A stretch of DNA of 15,333 nucleotides, taken from assembly GCA_903822375.1 (NCBI GenBank), contig CAIJOU010000713.1, positions 1 to 15,333 on the forward strand, given 5' to 3'. The DNA comes from Candidatus Hydrogenedentota bacterium. GTDB taxonomy: Bacteria > Hydrogenedentota > Hydrogenedentia > Hydrogenedentales > CAITNO01. Positions 13,818-15,333 of this stretch are shown here, in pieces. The position numbers and the translations under genes are program-made. The notes beneath the pieces are model-generated. The model did no database searches. It worked only from the letters and a program-made list of their open reading frames with translations, and had not been told where the DNA came from. Positions within the stretch are counted from its first letter, which is position 1. Each line of letters opens with the position of its first letter.

Positions 13818-15333
13818 ATGCGCGCTACAAGTTATCTGTGTCTCGGGCTGCTGCTGGTGCTGGCGGCGGCCCCGGCGATTGGAGCGGAAGACGCCATGAA
13901 GAGCAAAGCCGAACCGACCCTCGCCCCCCTGGCCTTTGCACCGTTGCCGCTCGGCAGCATACACGCAGCAGGCTGGCTGCAACGGCAACTGAAGGTCCAG
14001 GCTGACGGCCTGTCCGGCCATCTGGAGGATTTCTGGCCGGACATCAAGGACAGCGGCTGGATTGGCGGCAAGGCCGAGGGCTGGGAGCGCGCGCCCTACT
14101 GGCTCGACGGGTTCATCCCCCTCGCCTACACGCTGGACGACCCGAAGCTGAAGGCCACGGTACAGCGATGGACGGACTACATCCTCACGCACCAGCACGA
14201 GGACGGCTGGCTCGGCCCGTTCAAGAGCGCCGGGTACAAGGACTATGACGTGTGGCCGCAGTTCATCATTCTCAAGGCGCTGCGGCAGTACTTCGAGGCG
14301 TCGGGCGACAACCGCGTGCTCCCCGCCATGATGCGCTGCGCCAAGAAGATCGACGAGACCATGGCGGGCAAGCCGCTGTTTGACTGGGGCAAGTACCGGT
14401 GGATGGATTTCGTGCTCGTGGCGCAATGGCTGTATGAGCAGACGGGCGAGGCGTGGCTGATGGACGCGATGAAGCGCGCCCATGACCAGGGCTTCGACTG
14501 GCGCGGCCATTTCGAGAACTTCAAGTTCAAGGAGAAAATGCCGGCCGACAAGTGCATCCTCGACACGCATGTCGTCAACAACGCCATGGCCATGAAGGCC
14601 TCCGGCGTGTGGTGGCGCCAGTCCCGCGACGCGGGCGACAAGGCCGCGCCGGACCTGATGATGAAGACGCTCGACACCTACCACGGCCAGGTGACCGGCA
14701 TCCTTACGGGCGACGAGCATTACGCGGGCAACAGCCCCTCGCAGGGCACCGAGTGCTGCGCGGTGGTCGAGTACATGTTCTCGCTGGAAACGCTGCTGTC
14801 CGTGCTGGGCGAGCCCGCCCTCGGCGACCGGCTGGAACGCATCGCGTTCAACGCGCTGCCCGGCACCTTCACCGCCGACATGTGGGCCCACCAGTACGTC
14901 CAGCAGGCCAATCAGGCGCTCTGCCACCTCTCGGTCGACCGCGTCTACACCAACAACGGCCCCGACGCCAACCTCTTCGGCCTCGAGCCCAATTACGGCT
15001 GTTGCACCGCCAATTTCAGCCAGGGCTGGCCCAAGTTCACGGCGCACCTGTGGATGAAGACGCCTGCCGCCGCCGACACGCCCGAAGGGCTCGCCGCCGT
15101 TGCGTGGGCACCCTGCACGGTGGACACCAAGCTCAATGGACAGCCCGTGCACGTCGAGGTGCGCACCGACTATCCCTTCCGCGACAGCATTGAGATCATG
15201 GTCCACGCCGATGGCAGATTCCCGGTGGGGCTGCGCGTGCCGGGCTGGGCCGACGGCGCCACCCTGGAAATCGCCGACGAGGCCGCGACACCGCTGACAC
15301 CCGGCGCGTTCCACACCGTGGACCGCGAATGGA
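13818..15333 (+). CDS. Secreted GH127-type (DUF1680) glycosidase, 3' end outside window
   Basis: Likely exported glycoside hydrolase of the beta-L-arabinofuranosidase superfamily, acting on plant- or algal-type polysaccharides; the actual substrate is not known. The 505 visible codons begin with a signal peptide (hydrophobic 6-22, likely cut after IGA at 23). A six-hairpin-type helical barrel follows: WERAPYWLDGFIPLAY (89-104), HEDGWLGPF (127-135) and DVWPQFIILKAL (144-155). Catalytic-type motifs are GTECCAVVEYMFS (310-322) with Glu312 and Cys314, and NYGCCTANFSQGWPKF (392-407) with Cys395 and Cys396; in the characterised HypBA1 enzyme the matching Glu and Cys residues bind zinc and one Cys is the nucleophile. 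A beta-rich domain starts near 424. The ATG has GGAG eight bases upstream. The missing end should be roughly 100-250 residues. Confidence 0.88.
   Translation, partial: MRATSYLCLGLLLVLAAAPAIGAEDAMKSKAEPTLAPLAFAPLPLGSIHAAGWLQRQLKVQADGLSGHLEDFWPDIKDSGWIGGKAEGWERAPYWLDGFIPLAYTLDDPKLKATVQRWTDYILTHQHEDGWLGPFKSAGYKDYDVWPQFIILKALRQYFEASGDNRVLPAMMRCAKKIDETMAGKPLFDWGKYRWMDFVLVAQWLYEQTGEAWLMDAMKRAHDQGFDWRGHFENFKFKEKMPADKCILDTHVVNNAMAMKASGVWWRQSRDAGDKAAPDLMMKTLDTYHGQVTGILTGDEHYAGNSPSQGTECCAVVEYMFSLETLLSVLGEPALGDRLERIAFNALPGTFTADMWAHQYVQQANQALCHLSVDRVYTNNGPDANLFGLEPNYGCCTANFSQGWPKFTAHLWMKTPAAADTPEGLAAVAWAPCTVDTKLNGQPVHVEVRTDYPFRDSIEIMVHADGRFPVGLRVPGWADGATLEIADEAATPLTPGAFHTVDREW

Noticed and set aside
13635..15314. 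Minus-strand open frame of 559 codons opposite the GH127-type gene
   Set aside because: It is antisense to a well-supported gene with catalytic motifs; the sequence is Arg/Gly/Val/His-rich with no recognisable domain, typical of shadow frames in GC-rich DNA.

Overview
This window reads as chromosomal DNA from a free-living, high-GC bacterium with a Gram-negative type of envelope: a lipoprotein signal, a secreted glycosidase and a PilB-type ATPase. I cannot name the species. The mix of a PilB/GspE ATPase, a Rex redox sensor, an Opp transporter without local ATPases, and a GH127-type (DUF1680) glycosidase would fit an uncultured lineage such as Hydrogenedentota or a PVC relative. That placement is inference only.

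Replication end (1-1714). The 5' part of dnaN (sliding clamp) runs off the left edge on the minus strand. About 700 bases without a gene follow. They hold two perfect DnaA boxes, five boxes with one mismatch, several weaker ones, short palindromes and a strikingly G-poor plus strand. This is a strong candidate for the chromosomal origin (oriC). No dnaA gene is visible; the gene on the far side of the origin is a pilB/gspE-like ATPase.

Minus-strand block (1715-5033). Reading leftwards toward the origin come a DUF2752 membrane protein, nagB (glucosamine-6-phosphate deaminase) and the pilB-like ATPase. A nested 63-base palindromic element sits between the DUF2752 gene and nagB.

Membrane-protein pair (5145-6542). 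Two tandem paralogous integral membrane proteins of unknown function lie on the plus strand, separated by a strong hairpin.

Metabolic and redox block (6727-8516). folD (minus) and rex (plus) are divergent. Rex senses NADH/NAD+ and has a near-consensus sigma70-type promoter.

Peptide transport (8613-12073). oppA (lipoprotein), oppB and oppC form a tight operon. oppA and oppB overlap by four bases, and oppC begins inside an AT-rich heptamer repeat. The ATPase genes oppD and oppF are absent. A hairpin between convergent genes closes the operon.

Right end (12201-15333). An aspartate/aromatic aminotransferase (minus) diverges, across 420 bases, from a secreted GH127-type glycosidase whose 3' end is outside the window.

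I found no integrase, transposase, CRISPR array, rRNA or tRNA. The most notable items are the oriC candidate with its base skew and parS-like half-sites, the nested palindrome at 4521-4583, the heptamer repeat that supplies the start of oppC, and the Asp-to-Ser change in the NagB active-site motif.
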